64,000 bases of DNA from Frankia canadensis (lineage in GTDB: Bacteria; Actinomycetota; Actinomycetes; Frankiales; Frankiaceae), in NCBI RefSeq assembly GCF_900197875.1, contig NZ_FZMO01000001.1, positions 124,001 through 188,000 of the forward strand, in the 5' to 3' direction. Below the pieces are notes generated by a model that saw only the letters and a program-made list of their open reading frames with translations, was not told the origin of the DNA and made no database searches. Positions 52,102 to 61,596 of the stretch are shown piece by piece (positions within the stretch are counted from its first letter, which is position 1; every line of letters begins with the position of its first letter). Position numbers and translations under genes: made by a program.

Positions 52102-53637
52102 ATGACGGTCGACACTCTGCCGCCGCCGGCCCTCGAAGCCGACGGAGTCACGAAGGCGTTCCCAGGAGTACGGGCATTGACGGACGTCAGCATCACGGTG
52201 CGTGACGGCGAGGTGGTGGGCCTCGTCGGCGAGAACGGCGCCGGAAAGTCGACCCTGCTCAGCATCCTGTCCGGCTCTCTGAGCGTCGACTCCGGCGAGG
52301 TCCGTGTCGGCGGCCGTGCCACGGAGCTGGCGAGCTACCAGCAGGCCAACGCGGCTGGCGTGTTCCGCGCGCACCAGGACCAGGGCCTCATCGGCAACCT
52401 GACCGTCGCGGAGAACCTGTACCTCGGCCACGAGGTCCGGTTCACCGTCGGCGGCCTGCTGCGAACCGCTCGCATGCGCCGCGCCGCCGCCCAGCAGGTC
52501 GACGGCAGCCAGCTGCTGGGTGGGCAGGTCGACGTGGACGCACGCGTACGGGATCTGCCGCTGGACATCCGGCAGCTCGTGGAGATCACGCGGGCCTTCG
52601 CCGTCGCCGACCTGCTCGAGATCGGCCGGCCGGTCATCCTCCTCGACGAGACCACAGCCTCGCTGAACCAGGACGAGGCGGCCGAGCTGTTCCAGTTCGT
52701 CCGGGCCCACCGCGAGCATGCCTCGTTCGTGTTCGTCAGCCACCGCCTGAACGAGATCCTCGAGCTGTGCGACCGGGTGTACGTCCTGAAGGACGGACAG
52801 GTCGTCGCCGAGCGGCTGGCCGCCGAGACCAGCGAGGCCGAGCTGCACCGGCTCATGGTCGGACGTGAGCGCTCACAGAACCACTACTTCGAGGATCGCC
52901 GGCACGCCACCTTCGGCCCGGCCCGGTTGCAGGTCGACGGACTGGCGGCGGCGCCGTACTTCACCGACGTGTCACTGGAGATCCGCCAAGGTGAGATCTT
53001 CGCGCTGGGTGGCATCGCCGGCTGCGGCAAGTCGCATGTCGCCCGGGCCATCGCGGGTGACCTGAAAGCGCACGGCGATGTCGTCGTCGATGGACACCGC
53101 CTGCGGTCCGGGGACAACGCCGCACGGACCGGGTTCATCGCGTTCGGTCCGCTTGACCGCCACGCGGAGGGCGTGAGCCTGCTGCAGAGCATCAAGTGGA
53201 ATATCACCTGGTCGAGCCTGCGCTCGTTGCGCCGCGGCCCCTTTCTCGATCCGGGACGCGAACGGCGCGCCGTCGCCGCGGCGATCGACCGGTACCGCAT
53301 TGCCGCTCCAGACATGGAGACCAAGGTCGGCTCGCTGAGCGGTGGAAACCAGCAGAAAGTCATGCTCGCCCGGCTCGTCGCCTCCGGGGCCCACGTACTG
53401 GTCCTGGACAACCCCACCCGGGGAGTCGACGTCGGCGCCCGCCAGGAGATCTACGGACATCTGCGCGATCTCGCGGACGAGGGCATCGCAATCCTCGTCG
53501 TGAGCGACGACCTCAACGAGCTCCTCGGGCTCGGTGACCGCGTCGCGGTCATGAAGGACGGGCGCATGGTCCATCAATGGGATCAGGCCGAGACCAGGCT
53601 GCTCACCGAAGAGCTCGTCATCGCAAGGATGGTGTGA
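52102..53637 (+). CDS. Sugar-type ABC transporter ATPase (RbsA-like)
   Basis: 511 residues with two nucleotide-binding domains. The first has GENGAGKST (Walker A) and VILLDETTASLN (Walker B) but a weak signature. The second has a less standard Walker A (GGIAGCGKSHVA) and a strong signature, LSGGNQQKVMLARL, followed by VLDNPTRGVDVGARQE. That tandem layout is the mark of ribose/xylose-type importers. It starts six bases after the hydrolase gene and is followed directly by the permease gene. Translation is probably coupled. Confidence 0.92.
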   Translation: MTVDTLPPPALEADGVTKAFPGVRALTDVSITVRDGEVVGLVGENGAGKSTLLSILSGSLSVDSGEVRVGGRATELASYQQANAAGVFRAHQDQGLIGNLTVAENLYLGHEVRFTVGGLLRTARMRRAAAQQVDGSQLLGGQVDVDARVRDLPLDIRQLVEITRAFAVADLLEIGRPVILLDETTASLNQDEAAELFQFVRAHREHASFVFVSHRLNEILELCDRVYVLKDGQVVAERLAAETSEAELHRLMVGRERSQNHYFEDRRHATFGPARLQVDGLAAAPYFTDVSLEIRQGEIFALGGIAGCGKSHVARAIAGDLKAHGDVVVDGHRLRSGDNAARTGFIAFGPLDRHAEGVSLLQSIKWNITWSSLRSLRRGPFLDPGRERRAVAAAIDRYRIAAPDMETKVGSLSGGNQQKVMLARLVASGAHVLVLDNPTRGVDVGARQEIYGHLRDLADEGIAILVVSDDLNELLGLGDRVAVMKDGRMVHQWDQAETRLLTEELVIARMV

Positions 53638-53638
53638 A

Positions 53639-54649
53639 ATGACCACGCAGCAGCTTCCGGAGAGGCCCGTGGTGGCCGTGAAACCAGCCCGGCCACCACG
53701 GTCTACCGGTGAGGTGGTCGGCGCCTGGGGTGGTCGGCTGTTACCGTACGCGCTGATCGTCGCGCTCATTATTTTCTTCACTGCGCGTACGGCGCTGTTC
53801 CCGACCACCGACAACCTGCTGAACATCCTTCGGTCGTCCTCGACACTGATGGTGGTCGCGTGCGCGTCGACGCTGGTCATCGTCGCCGGCAGCATCGACC
53901 TGTCCGTCGGCGCGGTCGCTGCCTTGACGGGAACCATCGCGGTCCAGTTGTCCGAACACGGCCACCCCGACCTGATCTGGCTCGCGCTGCCCATCGGTCT
54001 GGCCTGCGGCCTGGTGAACGGCTTCCTGGTCGCGTACGCCAAGCTGCCGTCATTCCTTACGACGCTCGGCACACTGTTCATTCTCAACGGTCTGGCCCTG
54101 AGGATCACAGGCGGCGCCGCGGCTCAGCTCGACAACCACACGCTCGACACGATGGTCAACAGCACACCTGCGTTTGGCATCGCAAATATCGTCTGGTGGG
54201 CCGTGATGGTGTTCGCCATCGTCGCGGTCATCGCGTACCGGACGCCGTTCGGCCGCCACGTCTATGCCATCGGTGGCAACGAACGCGTCGCGGCCCTCTC
54301 CGGCCTCAAGGTGCGGCGCAACAAACTTGCGCTGTTCGCCCTGTCCGGCCTCCTGTCCGGCGTCGCCGGACTCATGCTAATCGGCGTCGGCGGCGGATCC
54401 TCGCCCGGTATGGGCGATTCGTTCCTGCTTAACGCCATCGCGGCGGTAGTGATGGGCGGAACCGCCCTCAGCGGCGGCAGCGGTGGCCCGGCGCGCACCA
54501 TCGTTGGCGTCCTCACCCTGGGGATCGTGACCAACGGGATGACCTTGATCCAGGTGGATCCCAACTACCAGACCGTGATCTTCGGCGTGATCGTGCTGTT
54601 CGCCGTGATCGTCACCGTTCGCCGGTCCGAGACCGGCGTTGTCAAGTGA
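53639..54649 (+). CDS. Sugar-type ABC transporter permease (RbsC-like)
   Basis: 336 residues with about nine membrane segments (for example LLPYALIVALIIFFTARTA, LVIVAGSIDLSVGAVAALTG, ALFALSGLLSGVAGLMLIG). The conserved SIDLSVG and NGLALRITGG segments are typical of the RbsC/AraH family. It starts one base after the ATPase stop. It should form the membrane channel with two copies of itself or of a missing partner; only one permease gene is present. Confidence 0.92.
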   Translation: MTTQQLPERPVVAVKPARPPRSTGEVVGAWGGRLLPYALIVALIIFFTARTALFPTTDNLLNILRSSSTLMVVACASTLVIVAGSIDLSVGAVAALTGTIAVQLSEHGHPDLIWLALPIGLACGLVNGFLVAYAKLPSFLTTLGTLFILNGLALRITGGAAAQLDNHTLDTMVNSTPAFGIANIVWWAVMVFAIVAVIAYRTPFGRHVYAIGGNERVAALSGLKVRRNKLALFALSGLLSGVAGLMLIGVGGGSSPGMGDSFLLNAIAAVVMGGTALSGGSGGPARTIVGVLTLGIVTNGMTLIQVDPNYQTVIFGVIVLFAVIVTVRRSETGVVK

Positions 54650-54661
54650 GGAGGGTTGGTT

Positions 54662-55624
54662 ATGAGTGACGTCCGATTCGACGGGCGGGTCGCGCTCGTC
54701 ACCGGTGCCGGCGGTGGGATCGGTCGCGCGCACGCGAAGACCCTGGCCGCGCGCGGCGCGAAAGTCGTGGTCAACGACTACGGGGTGTCCATCCGGAACG
54801 AGGTTCAGAGCGGCGACCGCGCCCAGGCCGTCGTCGACGAGATCACGGCGGCCAACGGCGTGGCCGTCGCGAACCGGGGCAGCGTCGCGAGCCAGGAAGA
54901 CGTCGCCGCGATGGTGCAACAGGCCATCGACACGTTCGGTCGTATCGACATCGTCGTGAACAACGCCGGGATCAACGCCTCGGACCCGATCCAGGAGGAG
55001 CCGGGACCCGCGTATGCGGCGCACATGGCCGTGCATCTCGAGGGTCAGCTCATGACGATGCGCGCCGCGTGGCCGCACATGGCGCGCCAGGGCTACGGCA
55101 GGTTTGTCAACACGAGCTCCGCCGCGGCGCTCGGCTTCGTGCAGCCAGACGGAACCTGGTACGGCTCGTACGCAATCGCGAAGGCCGGGGTCCTGGCCGC
55201 CACACGTCAGGCCGCGGGAGCCGGAGCCCCGTTGGGGATCAAGGCGAACGCCATCCTGCCTCTGGCGATCAGCCGGATGGTCACGCCGCTGATTCCGGGT
55301 ACCAACGTCCTTGAATACATGGAGCGGTTCACGACGGCGGAGCACGTCGCGCTCGGTGCCTGCCTGCTGGCGGCGCAGGAGTGTCCGGTCTCCGGCCAGG
55401 CTTTCAGTATCAGCGGCGGTCGGGTCGCAAGGGTGTTCTTCGCCTCCCCGCTCGGGTTCGCGGACCCCGAGCTTACGCCCGAGAAGGTGCGCGACAACTG
55501 GGAGCTCGTCGTGGGCAGCCAGAACGCCGACCACCTGCTCGAGGAGACCTACGAGGCCGTCGACAACGCATTCGAGTACGCCCTTCTTCAGAAGGCCGGC
55601 ATTGGCGCGGAGGCGAAGCTGTGA
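54662..55624 (+). CDS. SDR dehydrogenase (3-hydroxyacyl-CoA type)
   Basis: 320 residues from ATG 54662, six bases after a GAGGAGGG site. The Rossmann site is VTGAGGGIGRAHAK, followed by VVNDYGVSIRNE, VNNAGI, NTSSAA and the YAIAKAG active-site segment. The long insertion after the cofactor site and the C-terminal extension fit the multifunctional-enzyme type 2 (MFE-2) dehydrogenase group that oxidises (3R)-hydroxyacyl-CoA. It may handle the beta-hydroxyacyl intermediate formed by a hydratase. Its stop overlaps the next start (GTGA). Confidence 0.87.
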   Translation: MSDVRFDGRVALVTGAGGGIGRAHAKTLAARGAKVVVNDYGVSIRNEVQSGDRAQAVVDEITAANGVAVANRGSVASQEDVAAMVQQAIDTFGRIDIVVNNAGINASDPIQEEPGPAYAAHMAVHLEGQLMTMRAAWPHMARQGYGRFVNTSSAAALGFVQPDGTWYGSYAIAKAGVLAATRQAAGAGAPLGIKANAILPLAISRMVTPLIPGTNVLEYMERFTTAEHVALGACLLAAQECPVSGQAFSISGGRVARVFFASPLGFADPELTPEKVRDNWELVVGSQNADHLLEETYEAVDNAFEYALLQKAGIGAEAKL

Positions 55625-55962
55625 TCAGACATGTCGCCGTCATCAAGTTGAGCCCGAGCTCCACCGCCGATCAACGCGGTGAGCTGGTCGGGATGATCGG
55701 GGCGCTCAGGGGCCTGCCGCAGGTGCGGTCGATGACGGTCGGCGAGTCCGTGACCGAGGGTCAGGCGGACGTCGGAATGGTCGCCGACTTCGACACCGCC
55801 GACGACCTCGCCACGTACCTGACCCATCCACGTCACCTCGAGGTCGTCGCGTTCCTGGGCCCGCTGCGGGAGAGCTCGATGGGCATCGACTACGTGGTCG
55901 ACGGCCACCAGGACGGCACCGAGAGACTCGCGCCCAGCACGGAGGGAGTCGTGGCACCATGA
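55621..55962 (+). CDS. Dabb (stress-response A/B barrel) domain protein
   Basis: 113 residues from GTG 55621, overlapping the SDR stop. The N-terminal IRHVAVIKLSPSSTADQRGE and central GMVADFDTADDLATYLTHPRHLEVV are the Dabb pattern: a small ferredoxin-like alpha/beta barrel that dimerises. Members are mostly of unknown function, and some are aromatic or polyketide cyclases or small-molecule hydrolases. The last four bases overlap the P450 start. Confidence 0.82.
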   Translation: MIRHVAVIKLSPSSTADQRGELVGMIGALRGLPQVRSMTVGESVTEGQADVGMVADFDTADDLATYLTHPRHLEVVAFLGPLRESSMGIDYVVDGHQDGTERLAPSTEGVVAP

Positions 55963-57188
55963 CGTCTTACGATCTCGACGCCCCGGAGGTCGACAGCGGT
56001 ATCACCTGGCCGCCGCGGCGCGCGGACCCGCTGCTGCCGCCTCCTGCGTTCGACGAGGTGCGGGCCCGGTGCCCGGTGAGCCGGGTCAGCCTCTACGACG
56101 GCTCCGCGGCCTGGCTGGCCACCCGGCACGACGACATGCGGGCGTTGCTGCGCAATCCGGCCATGTCCGCGAACCCGCGTGTCGGCGGGTACCCGAACAG
56201 CAGCGCCAACCACTCGGCGTCTCGCAATACACAGGGTGGCTTCATTCGCATGGATGCCCCGGAGCATGACGTGCAACGACGCATGCTGACGAAGGCGTTC
56301 TCCGTGCGACAGGTCGAGCTACTACGGCCGTATGTCGAGCAGCTGGTCGACGAGTTGCTCGACGGCATGGCCGCGGCGGGCGGCCCCGTTGACCTCGTGG
56401 CGGCGCTCGCCGAGCCGCTGCCGGCCCGAGCGATCTGCAAGATCCTCGACCTACCGAGCAGCGACGCGGCGTTCCTGCTCGGCCGGGTCGCGACGTGGAT
56501 GAACCTGAACAGCCCGCCTGACGTCTCCGCGCAGGCCTCGGGGGACCTTGCCGCGTTCCTTGACAACCTCATACTTCGCCGGCTTGAGAAGCCGGGCGAG
56601 GACATCGTCAGCCACCTCGTCGCACAGCAGTTCCAGCAGGGCGCGATCAGCCGTCAGGACCTCGTCGGCATGCTGCAGCTGCTCGTTGTCGGCGGCTTCG
56701 ACACCACGGCCAACATGATCGCGCTCGGCACGATCGCCTTCCTTCGCTTTCCGGACCAGGCCGCTGAACTCCGCGCGCACCCGGAGCTGGCGGCGCCGGC
56801 GATGGAGGAGCTGCTCCGGTATCTCTCCGTCGCGCACCACGTGGCTTCCCGGGTGGCGACGGACGACATCATGATCCGGGGTGTGTGCATTCACGCCGGT
56901 GATGGTGTCATCGCCCCTATCCCTGCCGCGAACCATGACCCCGAGGTCTTCGAGGACCCACACGTCCTCAACATTCGCCGCGATGCCCGTGACCATGTCT
57001 CGTTCGGATTCGGCATCCATCAGTGTCTCGGCCAGAACCTTGCTCGGATCGAGCTTCAGGTCGTGTTTGTGAAATTGCTCCAGCGATTCCCCGACCTGCG
57101 GCTCGCGGTGGCGGAATCCGATCTCGACTTCAGAAACTCGATGATCTATGGCGTGCCCGAACTCCTGGTGACGTGGGGAGAAGCATGA
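55959..57188 (+). CDS. Cytochrome P450
   Basis: 409 residues. The ATG overlaps the Dabb stop. The I-helix oxygen motif is LLVVGGFDTTANMI, the ExxR motif is EELLRYLS, and the heme ligand is Cys356 in FGFGIHQCLGQNLARIEL. It is a soluble bacterial class I P450 that needs a ferredoxin and reductase. A 3Fe-4S ferredoxin gene starts within its stop codon, and a matching reductase is at 45345. In this setting it probably makes the first ring hydroxylation of a cyclic terpenoid-like substrate. Confidence 0.93.
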   Translation: MTSYDLDAPEVDSGITWPPRRADPLLPPPAFDEVRARCPVSRVSLYDGSAAWLATRHDDMRALLRNPAMSANPRVGGYPNSSANHSASRNTQGGFIRMDAPEHDVQRRMLTKAFSVRQVELLRPYVEQLVDELLDGMAAAGGPVDLVAALAEPLPARAICKILDLPSSDAAFLLGRVATWMNLNSPPDVSAQASGDLAAFLDNLILRRLEKPGEDIVSHLVAQQFQQGAISRQDLVGMLQLLVVGGFDTTANMIALGTIAFLRFPDQAAELRAHPELAAPAMEELLRYLSVAHHVASRVATDDIMIRGVCIHAGDGVIAPIPAANHDPEVFEDPHVLNIRRDARDHVSFGFGIHQCLGQNLARIELQVVFVKLLQRFPDLRLAVAESDLDFRNSMIYGVPELLVTWGEA

Positions 57189-57394
57189 CGATGACACGGA
57201 TCGAAGCGCTGCAGGAACGCTGCATCGGCGCCGGAAACTGCGTCGATGTCGCGGAGAAGTACTTCGACCTGGGCGACGACGGTCTTGTGGTCGCCCTGCG
57301 CGAGACCGTCGAGGACGGCGACGAGTCGCTCGTGAGACGAGCCGTCGGGATCTGTCCGGCGACCGCGATCCTCTTGCACGACGCTGGTTCCTAA
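57185..57394 (+). CDS. 3Fe-4S ferredoxin (P450 partner)
   Basis: 69 residues, with the ATG overlapping the P450 stop. The cluster ligands are Cys13 and Cys19 in RCIGAGNCVDVA and Cys57 in GICPATAI. This spacing, with Ala where a fourth cysteine would sit, is that of the [3Fe-4S] ferredoxins coupled to actinomycete P450s. It carries electrons from the reductase to the adjacent P450. Confidence 0.92.
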   Translation: MTMTRIEALQERCIGAGNCVDVAEKYFDLGDDGLVVALRETVEDGDESLVRRAVGICPATAILLHDAGS

Positions 57395-57541
57395 ATACCG
57401 GCCCCGGTGACGCGGCCTGCGTCGGTGGCCGGCGGGCGCCCACGAACGGCCGGATGGTCGGCGACGGCGGGCGTCGGCCATCCGGGTGTTCGTGGCCAGG
57501 GCCCGTCGGCGTGGTCGTCACGGCGGTCGCTACAGAACGGA

Positions 57542-58273
57542 ATGCGAGTGAAGACGATACTGTGCCGGACGGCTCAGGAAACGCTGACCAGCGTCGTGAC
57601 CGACGGCATGACGATTGCCGTCGGTGGGTTCGGGCTGTGCGGGATACCGAGCGAGCTGATCCGGGCGCTTCATGACAGCCACGCAACGGATCTCACTGTC
57701 ATCTCCAACAACATGGGTGTGGACGGCGCCGGGCTCGGCCTCCTTCTGGAGAGCAGGCAGGTACGGAAGGTCATCGCGTCGTACGTCGGCGAGAACATGA
57801 TGTTCGCGGACCAGTACCTGAACGGGGACATCGAGGTCGAGTTCAATCCCCAGGGGACGCTCGCGGAGCGGCTCAGGGCGGGAGGAGCCGGTATCGCGGG
57901 TTTCTACACCAGAACCGGGGTGAGCACGCCCGTCGCGACAGGAAAACCAACGGAAGTCTTCGACGGTGAGACCTATCTGTTCGAGCGTTCACTCCGGGCC
58001 GACCTGTCCCTGGTGCATGCCCACACGGCCGACACATACGGGAACCTGACCTATCGGCGCACTGCCCGCAACTTCAACCCGCTGGTCGCCGCCGCGGGGG
58101 TCGTCACCATTGCCGAGGTCGAGAATATCAGCCTGGAGGCACTCGATCCGGAGGTGATCGTGACGCCGGGGATCTATGTCGACCGCGTCGTGCGAGTACT
58201 GTGCCCCGAAAAACATATCGAACAGCGCACTGTTCGGCCGCACCCTGCGCACGAGGTCGGAGGCGTCCAATGA
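57542..58273 (+). CDS. 3-oxoacid CoA-transferase subunit A
   Basis: 243 residues from ATG 57542; the open frame extends further upstream without a ribosome site. The glycine-rich [51 protein letters not shown] and [18 protein letters not shown] are the SCOT/PcaI subunit A pattern. With subunit B it moves CoA from succinyl-CoA to a beta-keto acid. It partners the overlapping gene at 58270. It probably activates the oxo-acid from ring opening or the last C4/C6 unit. Confidence 0.92.
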   Translation: MRVKTILCRTAQETLTSVVTDGMTIAVGGFGLCGIPSELIRALHDSHATDLTVISNNMGVDGAGLGLLLESRQVRKVIASYVGENMMFADQYLNGDIEVEFNPQGTLAERLRAGGAGIAGFYTRTGVSTPVATGKPTEVFDGETYLFERSLRADLSLVHAHTADTYGNLTYRRTARNFNPLVAAAGVVTIAEVENISLEALDPEVIVTPGIYVDRVVRVLCPEKHIEQRTVRPHPAHEVGGVQ

Positions 58274-58914
58274 CCTGGAGTCGTGAGCAGATGGCGGCCT
58301 TGGCCGCCGCTGAGCTCGCCGATGGCGACTACGTCAATCTTGGAATCGGCATTCCGACGCTGGTGGCGAACCACCTCCCCAGCGGAGTCCACGTGACACT
58401 TCACAGCGAGAACGGCCTTCTCGGCATGGGCCCATATCCGTTCGAAGGCGAGGAGGACGCCGATCTCATCAATGCCGGCAAGCAGACCATCACGGCAGTG
58501 CGTGGGGCGAGTTTCTTTGACTCCGCCGAGTCTTTCGCGATGATCCGCGGTGGCCACGTCGACGTGGCTGTCCTCGGCGCACTCCAGGTATCCCAGACCG
58601 GCGACCTCGCGAACTGGGCGGTTCCTGGGTCGTTGATCAAGGGTATGGGTGGCGCCATGGACCTCGTGGTCGGCGCCAGGCGGGTCGTGGTGCTTACCGA
58701 TCACGTGGCAAAGGACAGCTCCAGCAAGATTGTCCGGGTCTGCACCCTTCCGTTGACGGGTGTCGGCGTCGTCGACAGGATTATCTCCAACTACGCCGTC
58801 ATGGATGTCACCCCGGGCGGTCTGCGCGTAGTACTCGTCGCGCCAGGTCACTCCCGGACCGAAGTCGAATCGATCACCGACGCGAAAGTGCTGTGGTCCG
58901 ACCCAATTATCTAG
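58270..58914 (+). CDS. 3-oxoacid CoA-transferase subunit B
   Basis: 214 residues; the ATG overlaps subunit A's stop. The catalytic glutamate is Glu47 in [12 protein letters not shown], following [43 protein letters not shown] and the C-terminal [19 protein letters not shown] block are conserved in the family. This is the last gene of the rightward catabolic set; the next genes run on the opposite strand. Confidence 0.93.
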   Translation: MTWSREQMAALAAAELADGDYVNLGIGIPTLVANHLPSGVHVTLHSENGLLGMGPYPFEGEEDADLINAGKQTITAVRGASFFDSAESFAMIRGGHVDVAVLGALQVSQTGDLANWAVPGSLIKGMGGAMDLVVGARRVVVLTDHVAKDSSSKIVRVCTLPLTGVGVVDRIISNYAVMDVTPGGLRVVLVAPGHSRTEVESITDAKVLWSDPII

Positions 58915-59020
58915 ACCAGATCTTTCGTCCGCCCAGCGAGTGCGGAGATCATGCCCGAGAACGGCTGGCCCGACCGCTGTCCCCGCCAGCGCAACAGTGC
59001 CCTGCCAGGTCACTGTCAGG

Positions 59021-59821
59021 TCAGTCGTCCGCGTGCCTGGGTTCGGTGCTCTTCTCCTTGAGGGCCGCCGCGGCGACTGCGGCGGTGTCGTTGAGGTGGC
59101 GGGTTGTGATCGCGGTGACCGCCTCCGCGTTGCGGGTCCGGTAGGCGGCGATCAGCGCCTTGTGGTCATTACGAGCCCGGCGCCGACGCTCGGGATCCGT
59201 CGTCACCGACAGTTCGACGTACAGCGCCGAGATGTCCGCCAGACGGCGCAGAAACCGGCGCAGGTGCGGCAGGTTCGAGGCTCCGTCGAGCAGGGTGTGC
59301 AGGGCGCGGTTTGCCTCGACCCACTGGGCGTCGTCGACGTCGAGTGTCATCTGGTCGGTGAGCCGCTCGGCCTCGTCGAGTTCCTCGTCGGTGATGGTGT
59401 GGATCCGCTCGCGGATCGCCAGCGGGATGAGCACCCGGCGCAGTTCGTAGATCTCCTCGAGCTCGTCCAGGCTCACCGCGTGGACGGTGGCGCCGCGGAA
59501 CGGGTCGAAGTCGACGAGCCCCTCGTTCTCCAGGTCGCGCAGCGCCTCCCGGACCGGCGTGACACTCACGTTGAGGGTGTTCGCGAGCTCGGCCTGGACC
59601 AGGTGGGTGCCTGCGGCAATGGTGCCGGAGACGATGGCGTGCCGCAGCCGGTCGGCGACGTCACGGTGCGCGGTGCGGACGCCGCTGCGGCCGAGCGCGG
59701 GCAGTGACGACTTCGAGTTTCTGGTGCGCCCGCGTGCCGGTCTTTCGTCGATCTCGACCCCCCTGGTCCTAGAGCGCCCCGCCGTGACGGGAGGCTGGGC
59801 ACCTTCGTACGCGCGCGTCAC
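59021..59821 (-). CDS. GntR (FCD) transcriptional regulator
   Basis: 266 residues from GTG 59821, which overlaps the stop of the upstream amidohydrolase gene (GTGA). After a basic, disordered N-terminus of ~45 residues the winged helix-turn-helix is clear (LRHAIVSGTIAAGTHLVQAELANTL, VSVTPVREALRDLENEGLVDF). An FCD ligand domain follows (YELRRVLIPLAIRERI ... NDHKALIAAYRTRNAEAVTAITTRHL). The best candidate sites for it are the ATCATATATGTT repeats at 60945 and 63446. Confidence 0.87.
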   Translation of the reverse strand: MTRAYEGAQPPVTAGRSRTRGVEIDERPARGRTRNSKSSLPALGRSGVRTAHRDVADRLRHAIVSGTIAAGTHLVQAELANTLNVSVTPVREALRDLENEGLVDFDPFRGATVHAVSLDELEEIYELRRVLIPLAIRERIHTITDEELDEAERLTDQMTLDVDDAQWVEANRALHTLLDGASNLPHLRRFLRRLADISALYVELSVTTDPERRRRARNDHKALIAAYRTRNAEAVTAITTRHLNDTAAVAAAALKEKSTEPRHADD

Positions 59822-60906
59822 AGGAAGAAACCGGAGCCGCTGTCAAATACTGCCACGATTGCGCCGGAGAGCGGCACGTGGCGGAACGCAGCGCGACGGG
59901 CCTCCTGTCCGGGCCAGAGCCCGGCGGGGCCGGTCGGCCGAGGATCGACGACGATTCGGGCGTCGGCGAGGGGCTGCGCGGGGCCGAACACCGCCCGTGC
60001 GGCTGTCGTCGTCTTCGCGATCGCGGTCGGGAGGTCGAGCGCACCCTGCTCGACGAGGGTGAGCAGCGCGGGCAGCAGGTGCTGCTCGATCTCCAGGCCG
60101 GGCCCGGTGTTGCCGGCGATCGGCGCGTTGTGGTCGCTGGCTATCAGGTCGACCCGCTCGGCGAGGATGCGCAGCAGGCTGGCCCGGGCGGCGTCGTCGT
60201 CCGGGACCGGCGGCAGGACGTGGAGCTCGCCGGGCCGCCCGGCCGGGAGTTCGATGAGGAAGTGCGGTGATGTCTGGGTCGTCGAGTTGGGGCGGGTGGC
60301 GATCCGGTCGCTCATCGCCTCGGAGACGACGTGGCGGAAGTGGACCGGCCCGCCGCGGGAGGCGAGAACCCCCTCGAAGGCCTCGTCGCTGTAGAAGTAG
60401 ATCGCCGCCTTGCAGCCCACGGCCCAGATCGCCTCGAGGTTCGGCCAGAAGTTCGGGTTGTCCGAGTACAGCTTGATCGTCGGCATCCAGGTCTGGCGGA
60501 TCCGCTCGCCGAACGTCGCCAGCCACTTCGGGAACGCCTCACTGTCGACGTCGGAGGCGACGGAGAGGATCGGCAGGATCTGGGGGAACGCCGTCGACGC
60601 GAAGTAGGCGGTCACCACGTCGAGGTCGAGCGCCTCGAGCTGGTGCCAGGGCACGGCAGTGTTCACCGTGGTCGCGCCACCGGCGAGCGCCCGCCACCGG
60701 TCGGTCTCGCGCAGCCCTCGGGTGAGGATCGGCAGGTGGGCGTCGGCGTCGTACAGACCGGGCAGTACCCACAGCTCGCTGCCGTCGATCGCCGGCGCGG
60801 GCGCCGGGCCCGCCGGGCCGGGGACCTCGATCGTCAGATCGGCGCGCTCGCCGGTGAGCGGGTTGACCACATCGGTGAGACGCACGGGGCTGTAGCTGTC
60901 GGGCAA
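59818..60906 (-). CDS. Dihydroorotase-like amidohydrolase
   Basis: 362 residues from the ATG at 60906. It is built like a cyclic amidohydrolase: a small N-terminal beta segment, then LWVLPGLYDADAHLPILTRG carrying metal-ligand positions, a conserved Lys in PTIKLYSDNPNF, His in VHFRHVVSE, the ASDHNAP Asp, and a C-terminal strand segment. The usual first HxH is DADAH here, so one metal ligand may be altered. It may hydrolyse a ring amide or lactam in the pathway served by the Rieske oxygenase. It is transcribed with the GntR gene. Confidence 0.72.
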   Translation of the reverse strand: MPDSYSPVRLTDVVNPLTGERADLTIEVPGPAGPAPAPAIDGSELWVLPGLYDADAHLPILTRGLRETDRWRALAGGATTVNTAVPWHQLEALDLDVVTAYFASTAFPQILPILSVASDVDSEAFPKWLATFGERIRQTWMPTIKLYSDNPNFWPNLEAIWAVGCKAAIYFYSDEAFEGVLASRGGPVHFRHVVSEAMSDRIATRPNSTTQTSPHFLIELPAGRPGELHVLPPVPDDDAARASLLRILAERVDLIASDHNAPIAGNTGPGLEIEQHLLPALLTLVEQGALDLPTAIAKTTTAARAVFGPAQPLADARIVVDPRPTGPAGLWPGQEARRAAFRHVPLSGAIVAVFDSGSGFFL

Positions 60907-60944
60907 GACGCACCACCGTTCGCAGACGGACTCGATCTTCGAGC

Positions 60945-60956
60945 ATCATATATGTT
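60945..60956. promoter_or_regulatory. Candidate operator ATCATATATGTT (site 1)
   Basis: ATCATATATGTT lies 39 bases before the amidohydrolase start. An identical 12-mer sits before the Rieske oxygenase gene at 63446. In DNA this GC-rich two identical AT-rich 12-mers are unlikely by chance, and CATATATG is palindromic. Confidence 0.6.
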
Positions 60957-61056
60957 CCGACGTCTTCGTTCCGCCCACGTTGCCTGATGTAACGAAAAGT
61001 TACATCTTCCCGTGCGTACTGGACGGTCCCCGATCCAGGGTGCTCATACTTCTTAT

Positions 61057-61596
61057 ATGATGTATGGACCGACAGCCGGGCTAGCCTCGACGGCGGGGCC
61101 CGACCTGGCGACCCGTCTCGACCGGATCGAGTCCCGCGACGAGATCCGCGGGCTCAAGGCCGCCTACATGCAGGGCCTCGACGACCGGCTGCGGGGCGCG
61201 GTCGCGGACCTCTTCTGGGAGGACGCGATCTGGGAGTCTCTGCCGGACCGCCCGCTCGAGGGCGATGCGCCTACGAAGGCCGGCAGCCAGATCGTCGGGC
61301 GCGGGGCGATCGCCGAGTCGTTCGTGGCCGCCGCCGTGAACATGTCGTTCACCGCGCACTTCCTGACCAACGAGAACATCACCGTCGACGGCGACCGGGC
61401 CGTCGGCCGCTGGAAGCTCCTGCAGGCCTGCAACGCCGGTCGGGACCGCGCCTTCTGGCAGGCCGGGGCCTACGTCGACGACTTCGAGCGCCGCGACGGT
61501 ATCTGGAAGTTCTCGCACCTGCGCCTGGCCCTGGACTTCCGCACCCCGTTCGACGAGGGCTGGCTGGTCAACCGCCTGTGGGAGCCAGCCAGCTGA
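61057..61596 (+). CDS. NTF2/SnoaL-like protein
   Basis: 179 residues from ATG 61057 (a second ATG follows at once). The pattern is a cone-shaped SnoaL_4 fold: RLDRIESRDEIRGLKAAYMQGLD, DRLRGAVADLFWEDAIWE, FVAAAVNMSFTAHFLTNENI, and the last strands VDDFERRDGIWKFSHLRL. Members are dehydratases, isomerases or ring-hydroxylase-associated proteins. No ribosome site precedes the start, and TATATGATG lies right at it, so the mRNA may be leaderless. GTG 61012 is an alternative start. Confidence 0.75.
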   Translation: MMYGPTAGLASTAGPDLATRLDRIESRDEIRGLKAAYMQGLDDRLRGAVADLFWEDAIWESLPDRPLEGDAPTKAGSQIVGRGAIAESFVAAAVNMSFTAHFLTNENITVDGDRAVGRWKLLQACNAGRDRAFWQAGAYVDDFERRDGIWKFSHLRLALDFRTPFDEGWLVNRLWEPAS

